The notes below the pieces were generated by a model that made no database searches, was not told where the DNA came from, and was given only the letters and a program-made list of their open reading frames with translations. Below, one piece after another: positions 27,335 to 35,084 of a DNA stretch of 64,000 nt. Source of the stretch: Mycolicibacterium mageritense (GTDB lineage: Bacteria > Actinomycetota > Actinomycetes > Mycobacteriales > Mycobacteriaceae); assembly GCF_010727475.1 (NCBI RefSeq), contig NZ_AP022567.1:1612001-1676000 (forward strand), read 5' to 3'. The translations under genes were made by a program, and so were the position numbers. Every line of letters begins with the position of its first letter. Within the stretch, counting starts at the first letter, position 1.

Positions 27335-28392
27335 CCACCAGCACAAGCATTACCAACGTGGAACTGCCTTCCCTTGGTGAGGCGGTCACCGAGGCCACCA
27401 TCACCCGGTGGCTCAAAGCCGTAGGCGATGAAGTACAGCACGACGAGCCCCTGCTCGAGGTCGCCACCGACAAGGTCGACACCGAAGTCTGCTCCCCCGC
27501 AGCCGGGATCCTGACCCAGATCATCGAACCCGAGGACGCCGTCGTCGAGGTCGGCGCCATCATCGCCGTGATCAGCGCGTCCGACGCCACGCCCACTGAG
27601 GATGCAACCCCTGAGCCGGTGAGCGTTCCGCCGGTGGCCGAACCCGAGCCGGCATCCGAGCAGGCCGAAACACCAACAGGGCGAGTCGAAAAACTGCCGC
27701 GCATCCGGCGCACGATTGCCCAGCGCATGATGGCATCGCTGCAGACGTCGGCGCAGCTGACGACGGTGGTCGAAGTCGACCTGACCAATGTCGCGCTGGT
27801 GCGCAGCCGCAACAAGGCGGAATTCGAGGCACGCACCGGGCAGAAGTTGTCGTACCTGCCGTTCGTCGTCGGCGCAGCCGTGGAAGGCCTTGCTTCACAC
27901 CCGATCATCAACTCCTCCGTGAACGCCGACTGCACCGAGGTCACCTATCACAATGCCGTCCATCTGGGGGTTGCTGTGGACAGCGAGAAGGGTCTGATGG
28001 TGCCGGTGATCCGCAACGCGGAGTCAATGACATTGGCCGGCTTGGCAGAAGCGATCGCGGCATCGGCCCTTGCGGTGCGATCGGGAACAGCACGACCTGA
28101 CGATCTGTCCGGCGGAACTTTCACAATCACCAACACCGGTAGCCGCGGCGCGCTGTTCGACACCCCGATAATCAACCAACCGCAGTCGGCCATCCTGGGT
28201 GTCGGAACAGTGGTCGAACGACTCGTGCCCGGACGCGACGAACTCGGCAACCTCGTTGTGAAGACCAGTTCGATGGCGTATCTGTCGCTGTCCTACGACC
28301 ACCGGATCATCGACGGTGCCGATGCGGCACGCTATCTCGGCACCGTGCGCCATCGCCTGGAGCGCGGCTTCGACGACGCGGACCTTCGATGA
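27331..28392 (+). CDS. short dihydrolipoamide acyltransferase (E2) without obvious E3-binding domain
   Basis: The protein is 353 residues from the ATG at 27331, inside the E1 stop overlap (ATGA). The longer open frame upstream is only antiphase to E1. A single N-terminal lipoyl domain has the modified lysine in EVATDKVDTEV (about residue 47). A Pro/Glu-rich linker (about 85-112) joins directly to the catalytic domain, which ends with the active-site YDHRIIDGADAARYL. The usual peripheral-subunit-binding domain between them is not recognisable. It works with the preceding E1; the E3 must come from elsewhere. Confidence 0.9.
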   Translation: MTTSTSITNVELPSLGEAVTEATITRWLKAVGDEVQHDEPLLEVATDKVDTEVCSPAAGILTQIIEPEDAVVEVGAIIAVISASDATPTEDATPEPVSVPPVAEPEPASEQAETPTGRVEKLPRIRRTIAQRMMASLQTSAQLTTVVEVDLTNVALVRSRNKAEFEARTGQKLSYLPFVVGAAVEGLASHPIINSSVNADCTEVTYHNAVHLGVAVDSEKGLMVPVIRNAESMTLAGLAEAIAASALAVRSGTARPDDLSGGTFTITNTGSRGALFDTPIINQPQSAILGVGTVVERLVPGRDELGNLVVKTSSMAYLSLSYDHRIIDGADAARYLGTVRHRLERGFDDADLR

Positions 28393-28712
28393 TCAAGGAA
28401 CCCTCAAACTCGAGGCAACCAGTGCAACGAGCTACAAACGTCAACTCGCATGCGCTTGCTGAATACGGCCGCATGCTCTCGTTCGTGGCTCGATGGGCGC
28501 CGTTCGATCACGGCGACGAGTACATCTTGCCGGAGTTCGGCATCGCACCGTCGACCTTCTATCGTCGAGTGCTGGCGTTCGTTCAAAAAGCACCACCCCA
28601 GGCGATGCGCGAATCCGATCGTGAACGTGTGCTCGGAATCTGTTCGGCGAAACTCGCCGAACTCGGCTTTTCCGATCAAACTCACGCGGCCAGTCACCCG
28701 CAGCGCTCTTGA
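28389..28712 (+). CDS. small DUF3263-like protein
   Basis: The 107-residue product starts inside the E2 stop (ATGA, 28389-28392). The central part, RMLSFVARWAPFDHGDEYIL followed by PEFGIAPSTFYRRVLAFV (about residues 28-66), resembles the small helix-turn-helix-like DUF3263 proteins of mycobacteria, with a serine/threonine where a recognition helix would begin. It may bind DNA or be an accessory of the E1/E2 operon. Family assignment is from pattern memory and is tentative. Confidence 0.7.
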   Translation: MIKEPSNSRQPVQRATNVNSHALAEYGRMLSFVARWAPFDHGDEYILPEFGIAPSTFYRRVLAFVQKAPPQAMRESDRERVLGICSAKLAELGFSDQTHAASHPQRS

Positions 28713-28749
28713 CCACCGAGGCCGAATGCCCTCTCATACGTAGGGCCGC

Positions 28750-29496
28750 ATGGTGCTGAACACGATCGACCGCACCGGGAAGGTGCTCGATCTCTTCACG
28801 GCTGAGACACCTGAGTGGGGTGTGACAGCGGTATCCGCGAGGCTGCAACTGCCGAAGTCGACGACCTTCGACATCATGTCCAGTCTCGCGGCAATTGGTC
28901 TGTTGCAACAGACTTCAGACGACCGCTATCGACTCGGCTGGCGCGTTCTGCTCATCAGTCGCCGGCTCATGAGTTCCAGCTGTTTCGACGCCAATACAAA
29001 TCGCCGGGTGGCAGCGCTCGCCCACCAGCTCTCGGCTGTGGTGACCGTAGGCGCTTGGGATGGTCGAGGCGTTGTCTGCATCACCAACGCGTCCACAGAT
29101 CGGACAGACCCGATAGTTACTCGCGGAGTTCGCATTTCCGGTCACACTTCGGCACTCGGGAAGCTGCTCATGGCACACCTACCGTGGTCTACGGTTGAAG
29201 AACTCATCGACCGAAACGGATTGCCAAGGCTCACAGAGAACTCGGTGGTTGAAGTGAACATGTTGCGTGCGCAGCTCATCTCCGCACGACGCGACGACAT
29301 CGCGATAGAGCACGGCGAAACCATCCAGGACCAGTCATGCATCGCCGTAGGCATCCATCAGCGTGACCACCGGGCGGTTGCGGCATTATCGATCAGCGCA
29401 CCGACGGAACGCCTTCTGAACCGTAGAGAAGAGTACTGTCGCATCGCCCGCCGGACAGCGCGCAACCTCGTCCAGAACGCGGTTCCGCCGCACTGA
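28750..29496 (+). CDS. IclR-family regulator
   Basis: The 248-residue regulator has an N-terminal winged helix (TIDRTGKVLDLFTAETPEWG, then LQLPKSTTFDIMSSLAAIGLL). Its C-terminal effector domain is diverged: GHTSALGKLLMAHL and SCIAVGIHQRDHRAVAALSIS align with the usual IclR blocks. It lies 37 bp downstream of the DUF3263-like gene and may be the end of the E1/E2 operon, which would give that operon both an Lrp and an IclR regulator. Confidence 0.88.
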   Translation: MVLNTIDRTGKVLDLFTAETPEWGVTAVSARLQLPKSTTFDIMSSLAAIGLLQQTSDDRYRLGWRVLLISRRLMSSSCFDANTNRRVAALAHQLSAVVTVGAWDGRGVVCITNASTDRTDPIVTRGVRISGHTSALGKLLMAHLPWSTVEELIDRNGLPRLTENSVVEVNMLRAQLISARRDDIAIEHGETIQDQSCIAVGIHQRDHRAVAALSISAPTERLLNRREEYCRIARRTARNLVQNAVPPH

Positions 29497-29553
29497 AGCC
29501 CCAAAGTCGGCTGACCAATCCCGTTGTGCGGGAGTGAGCCGCAAGCCCGCTTG

Positions 29554-29802
29554 TCAGCAAGGCAAGGTGGCTCTCGCCGCACACGGTTGAGCGGTGTGGG
29601 TCGGTCGGGCGAACGAGGTTGCCAGCTCCTTCGGTGCCGTAGACCGAGTCACGGTGGCCGACGGCAGATCGTCGGTACGCGCCAAGCTGATCCCCGTGGC
29701 GTCACTTCCATGGGGGACACACATCGCACCCATCGTTACTGCTGCCGCCACACCCATCACCGCTGACAGCGCCTTGACTAGTCCAATATTGCTGGCTCCC
29801 AT
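29554..29802 (-). CDS. small exported protein, unknown function
   Basis: The product is 82 residues from the ATG at 29800-29802, preceded by GGGAGA. An N-terminal signal-like segment (GLVKALSAVMGVAAAVTMGAM, about residues 7-27) precedes a short polar region and a basic C-terminus with two cysteines near the end. Small Sec-exported peptides of this form are frequent in mycobacteria. No family is recognised and a spurious frame cannot be excluded. It is convergent with the IclR gene. Confidence 0.5.
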   Translation of the reverse strand: MGASNIGLVKALSAVMGVAAAVTMGAMCVPHGSDATGISLARTDDLPSATVTRSTAPKELATSFARPTHTAQPCAARATLPC

Positions 29803-30075
29803 AGTGTTCTCCCGTCGAACGTGACCGCCGGCCGATATGCCGGAAGGCCGGTAACAGTGATGGGAGCCACACTGCACGTGAAACATGATGCATGTCATTG
29901 ACCGTCCGACTATTTCGGATGAGCTTCTTCTCCGCGTATACCGGGGAATGCCTGGCCGGATTCCTCTGCACCCCAATATGTCTGACCACCAGCGTCGACG
30001 TGATCCGATGCCCGCGCAACAGCGAGACCCCCGTCTGGTCTGCTGGATTGACTGGTGTAGAGCCCTTCTCTGTCG

Positions 30076-30897
30076 CTAACCGTCACTCGGTGCTGCGGCA
30101 CCGCCGCTCAGGGACCGCTGCAGGCGACGCATTCTCGCAATCCACCAGTCATAGTCCGCGCCCTTGCCGCGGAACATATCCAGAACCTCCGGGTGGGGTA
30201 GAACCATGAATCGCTCCGCGCGTACGGCGCCGATCGTCTCCGCCGCGACCTCTGCTGCGCTGATGACGCTGCCCGACTTGATGATCGACTGTGCGCCGAT
30301 CCGGCGCGACAGGCCTGAGGAGGAGCACACTGCGGCGAGAAGGGGCGTGTCGACTCCGAGTGGACACACACAGCTCACTCCTATTCCCTCCTCGCCGTGG
30401 GTGATTGCAAGCCATTCAGCGAATCCGATCGCGGCGTGTTTGGTGACCGCGTACCCCGCCGCGCCCAGTTGCGTCAGCAGGCCGGCCGCGGATGCGACCG
30501 ACACGAAGTAGCCGCTGCCGCGGCTGCGCCATCCCGGTAGCAGCAGCCCGGCGGCATTGACATGAGCGCGCAGGTTGATCGCAAGGATCTTGTCCCAGTC
30601 GGCGGAGTCACCGAGGCCCGCAGCTCCCACGATGCCGGCATTGGCGACGAAGATGTCAACGGGCCCGAAGTGCCGTTCGGCCTCGGCGATCAAGCTTGTG
30701 ACGCCGTCAACGGTCGATGCATCCGCCCGGATGCTCGTCGCCGCGTCACCGATGCTCCTGACCGCTTCGGCAGCTACACGCTCGTCGAGGTCGCCGATGA
30801 CGACCTGTGCGCCATTCCTGGCGAGTTCGACGGCCAGTGCCCGGCCGATTCCTGATCCACCGCCGGTGACGACAGCAACCTTGTTCTCGATCTGCAT
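30076..30897 (-). CDS. short-chain dehydrogenase/reductase
   Basis: The 273-residue classical SDR has VTGGGSGIGRALAVELARNG at residues 10-29, NAGIVG, the catalytic serine in VASAAG and YAVTKHAAIGFAEW with the YxxxK pair. It is the last gene of the 14-gene LLM operon, 49 bp after the acyl-CoA synthetase gene. In that setting it probably oxidises a hydroxyacyl or alicyclic alcohol intermediate. The 273-bp stretch upstream to 29803 contains no recognisable gene, only a CCGGCC/GGCCGG hairpin at 29828-29851. Confidence 0.92.
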   Translation of the reverse strand: MQIENKVAVVTGGGSGIGRALAVELARNGAQVVIGDLDERVAAEAVRSIGDAATSIRADASTVDGVTSLIAEAERHFGPVDIFVANAGIVGAAGLGDSADWDKILAINLRAHVNAAGLLLPGWRSRGSGYFVSVASAAGLLTQLGAAGYAVTKHAAIGFAEWLAITHGEEGIGVSCVCPLGVDTPLLAAVCSSSGLSRRIGAQSIIKSGSVISAAEVAAETIGAVRAERFMVLPHPEVLDMFRGKGADYDWWIARMRRLQRSLSGGAAAPSDG

Positions 30898-30946
30898 TCT
30901 GATCCCATCCCCGTCGGTTTGAGGTGCCCGCAGTGGCGATGTCGAT

Positions 30947-32614
30947 TCAGCGGGGCAGCACGGTGACGGGAATCTCGCCGGAGTGGTATCGCCGCCGCAT
31001 CAGCTTCTTGTCGTACTTGCCGACGCCGGTGCGCGCGATGTTGTCTACGATTGCCCACCGCTCGGGCAACCACCACCGCTGCACGCGTTCCTCAAGCCAG
31101 GCCTTCAGATCTTCGGCCCGCGCGGCAGAACCGGGGCGCAAGGTCACCAATGCCAATGGTCGCTCATCCCAACGGGTGTCGGGTACGCCGATCACCGCAG
31201 CTTCGACCACATCGGGATGGCTCACGAGAGTGGTTTCAAGGTGCACGGAGCTGATCCATTCGCCACCGGACTTGATCACGTCTTTGGCCCGGTCAGTGAG
31301 CGTGAGGTACCCGTCTGCGCTGATATGTCCGATGTCGCCGGTGTGGAGCCAGAGTTGCCCGTCGGGGTCGGCGGAGAAGCTCTCGGCGTCGATTCCGCCG
31401 TGATAGCTGCCGGTGATCCAGGGGCCACGCACCTGTAGTTCGCCAACTGATCGGCCGTCGCGGGGCAGAACAGTGCCTGCCTCGTCGACGACACGTCCTT
31501 TGGCGCCGAACAGGAATCGGCCCGTGCTGTTGCGCTTTCGCTGCTGATCGGTAGTGGTCGCATTGTCGGGAACATCGGCGATCGTCACGATGGGGCTGGT
31601 TTCGGTCATGCCCCACGCTTGCACCAAAGGAACTGCGAATTCGTCACGATACGCGGCGACAAGAGACGCCGGCACTGCGGCGCCGCCGCACAACACTCGA
31701 CGCAACGAGTCGATGCGATGACCGGGGTTGTCGCGCAGCCATTGCAACATGTCGTTGAAAATCGTAGGGACACCCCCAGACAACGTCGCGCGGTGCTCGG
31801 CGATCATGTCCACGAGCGTGTCGGGCTTGAGGTGGCGGTCCGGCAGAATCAGTGTTGCGCCGGCCATCAGCGATGCGTACGGAATGCCCCACGCGTTGAC
31901 GTGAAACATCGGGACTATGGGCAGCACCCGGTCATGGGATGAGATTCCCGCAACGTTGGCCGTGCAGACGGCAAGGGCGTGCAGATAGACCGACCGATGA
32001 CTGTAGACCACGCCTTTGGGATCCCCGGTGGTTCCGCTGGTGTAGCACATCGCGGCTGCACTGCATTCGTCGAGCACGGGCCACGCGAAGCTGGTCGGCT
32101 GGCTGTTGACGAGTTGCTCATAGGCGATCGCGGTGGGTACCAGTCGTGATACGTCAGCAAGCTGAGCGTCGTCCGGGTCACCGGCGATCACCAGCGCTGC
32201 AAGTTCCGGCATGAGCGGCAACGCCGGACGCAACGTGTCGAGCAAGCTGGCGTCGACGATGATGATCTTGTCGCCGGCATGGGAGGCGACGTAGCCGAGT
32301 TGCTCCGGAGTGAGGCGAATGTTGAGTGTGTGCAGGATCGCGCCAGAACAGGGCGCGGCAAGGTATGCCTCGAGGTGCCGCTGGTTGTTCCACATGAAGG
32401 TTCCGACTCGGTCACCGGCTTCGATTCCGAGACCAGCCAGCCCGTTCGCCAGTTGAGCTGCGCGCGTGGCTATCTCGGAGAATGTGGCAGTATGTGCGCC
32501 GGTGTTCGGGCCTGTATAGGTGAGAACCTGTGAATCGCCGAAGGTGCCGTCGATTCCGTCCAGGATCGCGGTGAGCGTCAGCGGGACGTTCTGCATAGTG
32601 GCGCGGATGGCCAT
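30947..32614 (-). CDS. acyl-CoA synthetase (AMP-forming)
   Basis: The 555-residue member of the ANL superfamily has the AMP-binding P-loop CYTSGTTGDPKGVVYSHRS (about residues 191-209), the motif WGMTETSPI and the C-terminal hinge LHTGDIGHISADGYLTLTDR with DVIKSGGEWIS. It activates a carboxylic acid to its CoA thioester through an acyl adenylate. The length and the VPMFHVNAWGIPYASL motif match mycobacterial medium- and long-chain FadD-type ligases. It belongs to the LLM operon, which also holds a second, larger ligase (35085-36992). Confidence 0.93.
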   Translation of the reverse strand: MAIRATMQNVPLTLTAILDGIDGTFGDSQVLTYTGPNTGAHTATFSEIATRAAQLANGLAGLGIEAGDRVGTFMWNNQRHLEAYLAAPCSGAILHTLNIRLTPEQLGYVASHAGDKIIIVDASLLDTLRPALPLMPELAALVIAGDPDDAQLADVSRLVPTAIAYEQLVNSQPTSFAWPVLDECSAAAMCYTSGTTGDPKGVVYSHRSVYLHALAVCTANVAGISSHDRVLPIVPMFHVNAWGIPYASLMAGATLILPDRHLKPDTLVDMIAEHRATLSGGVPTIFNDMLQWLRDNPGHRIDSLRRVLCGGAAVPASLVAAYRDEFAVPLVQAWGMTETSPIVTIADVPDNATTTDQQRKRNSTGRFLFGAKGRVVDEAGTVLPRDGRSVGELQVRGPWITGSYHGGIDAESFSADPDGQLWLHTGDIGHISADGYLTLTDRAKDVIKSGGEWISSVHLETTLVSHPDVVEAAVIGVPDTRWDERPLALVTLRPGSAARAEDLKAWLEERVQRWWLPERWAIVDNIARTGVGKYDKKLMRRRYHSGEIPVTVLPR

Positions 32615-32661
32615 GGATGTGGTCTCTCCGATCGTCTATCGCGTTCAAGAAGCGTGTGGTA

Positions 32662-33777
32662 TCAATGCGCGGCGGCGGAGAGCCTGCACGACGGGGAGGC
32701 CGCGGGAGGCCCCGAGACCACGAGGTCACACCTGGACGTCAGATACGCGTGCTGTCCGCGGTCGGCCAAAGTCACTGCCGTGTAACCGAGCTCGATCAGC
32801 ATCGCGGTGACGGAACCTGCTAGCAGCTCCGTCTGCGGCGCCGAGAACCGCGGCGCTGACGTGATAGGCGGCCGCAGATACACGAGGATTCCGCCGTGTT
32901 CAGCGATACGGTCGTGACACCTCTGAAAATCGACTCTGCATTCGCAGCCAGAGGCGAGAAGGGGGTCGCCATGGACGCATTCCTTGAGGACATACACGGG
33001 TGGATCGATGTCCGGCACCGCGGCGCCAACGAACACCGTATGCCGAGCGCCCGTCAGCTGGTCTTCAAAGTCGACTGCTCTGAGCGGCCGGCCTCCCAGT
33101 TGGTCAAGCCGATTCTGAACCAGCACGACCCGTTTACGACGTCCGTCGCCATGAAAAAGCCGGTGGTGTACGACGGTGTCGATGTGCATCATCGGCAAGC
33201 GATGGTGCTGAGCGAATGCACTGACTGCGGGTTCCTGCAGCAGTTCGCCATCCTCCCCGAGTAGGGCAGCAGTCAGTCCTACCGGTGGGAGCCCTGCTAT
33301 CTCACAGAGATCCACCGTCGCCTCTGCGCTCCCCGGGCGCTTGAGCACCCCGCAGCACGCAACCTTCACGGGGAGAACATGACCGGGCCGCACCAAATCA
33401 CTGGGCCGGGAACTGTCGCTCGCCAGAACACGCGCAGTGCGGGCGCGGTCGGTCGCGCTGATCCCGGTGCCGATGCCGGATGCGGCGTCTACCGCGACCG
33501 CGAACGCGGGCGCTGCCACATCTGAGTCATCGTCATGGGGCATGGCCGGCAGATCCAGTTCGTCTGCTCGACGTGCGGGCATCGCAGCGCAAATCAGCCC
33601 GGACGTGAACCGCACCAGCCATGCGGTCCATTGCGGCGTGGCGCGAGCAGCCGCGATCACCACATCGGCGACCACCTGGTCATCGGCACCGCTGGCGATC
33701 ACAACCGGAGTCCCGGCGCGCAGAGCCGCAACGGCGCGATCGATCGCGAGCCGAGACACACAGCTGTGCGCCGTCAT
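32662..33777 (-). CDS. degenerate RibBA/RibA1-like protein
   Basis: The 371-residue protein aligns along its length with bifunctional RibBA. The N-terminal half keeps TSGLICAAMPARRADEL and TGISATDRARTARVL, but the acidic Mg2+ site (usually DDEDRENEGD) reads ASGADDQVVAD, and the usual HTEA motif reads SAEA. In the C-terminal half the GTP cyclohydrolase II zinc cysteines are kept (C267, C278, C280), but the REGRGIGL GTP-binding/catalytic loop is absent. It is probably not a riboflavin-pathway enzyme. RibA1 (Rv1940) of M. tuberculosis sits in a comparable monooxygenase/flavin-reductase/SDR locus. It overlaps the flavin reductase stop by four bases. Confidence 0.85.
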   Translation of the reverse strand: MTAHSCVSRLAIDRAVAALRAGTPVVIASGADDQVVADVVIAAARATPQWTAWLVRFTSGLICAAMPARRADELDLPAMPHDDDSDVAAPAFAVAVDAASGIGTGISATDRARTARVLASDSSRPSDLVRPGHVLPVKVACCGVLKRPGSAEATVDLCEIAGLPPVGLTAALLGEDGELLQEPAVSAFAQHHRLPMMHIDTVVHHRLFHGDGRRKRVVLVQNRLDQLGGRPLRAVDFEDQLTGARHTVFVGAAVPDIDPPVYVLKECVHGDPLLASGCECRVDFQRCHDRIAEHGGILVYLRPPITSAPRFSAPQTELLAGSVTAMLIELGYTAVTLADRGQHAYLTSRCDLVVSGPPAASPSCRLSAAAH

Positions 33778-34295
33778 GAGTCGTGTCCGACTGCGAGTGT
33801 TCGAAACCGGCTGTCGTGAAAGACAAGCGGCGACGCGTCGACGTCCGCCGCGGCGGCCTTCACTTCCAGAAGAACCACATCATGGTCACCGGCGGAAATG
33901 GACGTGGAAATCTCGCAATCGAGATGCGCCACCGCGTCCGATAACAGGACCGCGTCGGATTCAGTGGCGAACCAAGACACTCCGGCAAATCGATCCACGT
34001 TCTTTGCCGCAATCTGACGGCACGCGGCTTCATGCCGCGATGCCAAGACGGAGACGCCCAGGTGACGCCCGTCAGCCAGCTGCGGCCACGTCGTCGACGT
34101 GTGCTGCACGCAGATCGACACCAACGCCGGGTCGATGGAGACCGGCGTGAACGAGGTGGCGACAATCCCGACCGGTTGTCCATCACGCAGCGCGCACACC
34201 GCCGCGACCCCCGTCGGATAACGACCGTAAAGCCTGCGCAGTCTCGACACATCGCGGTCAGTGTTCCCAGAAGAAACGGGATCGAGGGTCATCAT
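33774..34295 (-). CDS. flavin reductase-like FMN-binding protein
   Basis: The protein is 173 residues from the ATG at 34293-34295 with GGAG eight bases upstream; the longer open frame runs into the creatininase gene. The split-barrel flavin reductase domain shows RLRRLYGRYPTGVAAVCA, GIVATSFTPVSIDPALVSICV and SDAVAHLDCEISTSISAGDHDVVLL, typical of the reductase partners of two-component monooxygenases. It presumably supplies reduced FMN or FAD to the LLM enzyme at the head of the operon. It is coupled to the RibBA-like gene. Confidence 0.92.
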   Translation of the reverse strand: MMTLDPVSSGNTDRDVSRLRRLYGRYPTGVAAVCALRDGQPVGIVATSFTPVSIDPALVSICVQHTSTTWPQLADGRHLGVSVLASRHEAACRQIAAKNVDRFAGVSWFATESDAVLLSDAVAHLDCEISTSISAGDHDVVLLEVKAAAADVDASPLVFHDSRFRTLAVGHDS

Positions 34296-34320
34296 CGCTT
34301 GCACTCCGTTCTCGTGAAGG

Positions 34321-35076
34321 TCACGCGCCCCTGGCGCGGGCGTAGCCGGCAATAAGGGACGTGACCGCGTCGAGGCACGCCACCCCGATCGATTCCGAGG
34401 CACCTTCTGGGTCACCCAGAACGCCGTTGGGAGAGACTGCTCCGATTCCATCTCGAAATGCCCGATCGAGTAGCTGCTGGTCTACCTTTCCGGTGTAGCC
34501 GCGGGCGAACCGGTCGAAGCGGATTTTTTGTGGGTGAAGGGCCAGCATCACCGACGTTTCTGCGACGTCAGCGTGCCCACCTACGTTGGCGCCCAACGAT
34601 GCCACGCTGTCTACCGCCCGCCGCCACGCGTTCAAGATGGCCTCGGTATCGGAGAAGACGATGACTGTCAGCGGTGCGAGTGCCGCCGCGAGTCGCGCCT
34701 CGAAGCCACGCATCACGGGATGGTTCCCGATATGCCCGGAGAACATGACGATTCGTTCGAAGCCATCCTTGGCGAGGTGCCGACAGTAGTCTTCGCACAC
34801 CGATTCCAGCGTGGACGCACGAAGCGACAGGGTGCCGGTGAACCCGAGGTGGTGCGGTGAATACCCCACCCGTACGGTCGGTAGCACCAGCGCGCTCCCA
34901 AGAACGCGCGCGACCCGCACCGCGAGCTCGTCAGCATGATCGGCATCCATCGACAGCGGTAGGTGCCCACCGTGCTGTTCGACCGCGCCCAACGGCAGAA
35001 CTGCTGTGCGTGCTCCGTCCGAGATCGCCGCGTTGATCTCGGCGCTTGTCATGAATTCGATCCGTACCTCGTTCAT
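34321..35076 (-). CDS. creatininase-family amidohydrolase
   Basis: The 251-residue metal-dependent hydrolase has LPLGAVEQHGGHLPLSMDAD (residues 27-46), with the conserved E, H and D metal ligands. FSGHIGNHP, GGHADVAETSVMLALHP and the terminal NGVLGDPEGASESIG are also conserved. Members hydrolyse cyclic or linear amides: creatinine, the FAPy formamide in archaeal flavin/F420 synthesis (ArfB), and the mycofactocin peptide (MftE). Here it lies between an acyl-CoA ligase and the flavin reductase/RibBA-like pair. Ring opening of an N-containing substrate is a plausible but unproven role. Confidence 0.93.
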   Translation of the reverse strand: MNEVRIEFMTSAEINAAISDGARTAVLPLGAVEQHGGHLPLSMDADHADELAVRVARVLGSALVLPTVRVGYSPHHLGFTGTLSLRASTLESVCEDYCRHLAKDGFERIVMFSGHIGNHPVMRGFEARLAAALAPLTVIVFSDTEAILNAWRRAVDSVASLGANVGGHADVAETSVMLALHPQKIRFDRFARGYTGKVDQQLLDRAFRDGIGAVSPNGVLGDPEGASESIGVACLDAVTSLIAGYARARGA

Positions 35077-35084
35077 CCGATCAC

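Noticed and set aside
26515..28392. A 625-codon plus-strand frame starting inside the E1 gene
   Set aside because: The first 272 codons are an off-frame reading of E1 without family features; the real E2 starts at 27331 with an overlap and a lipoyl domain.
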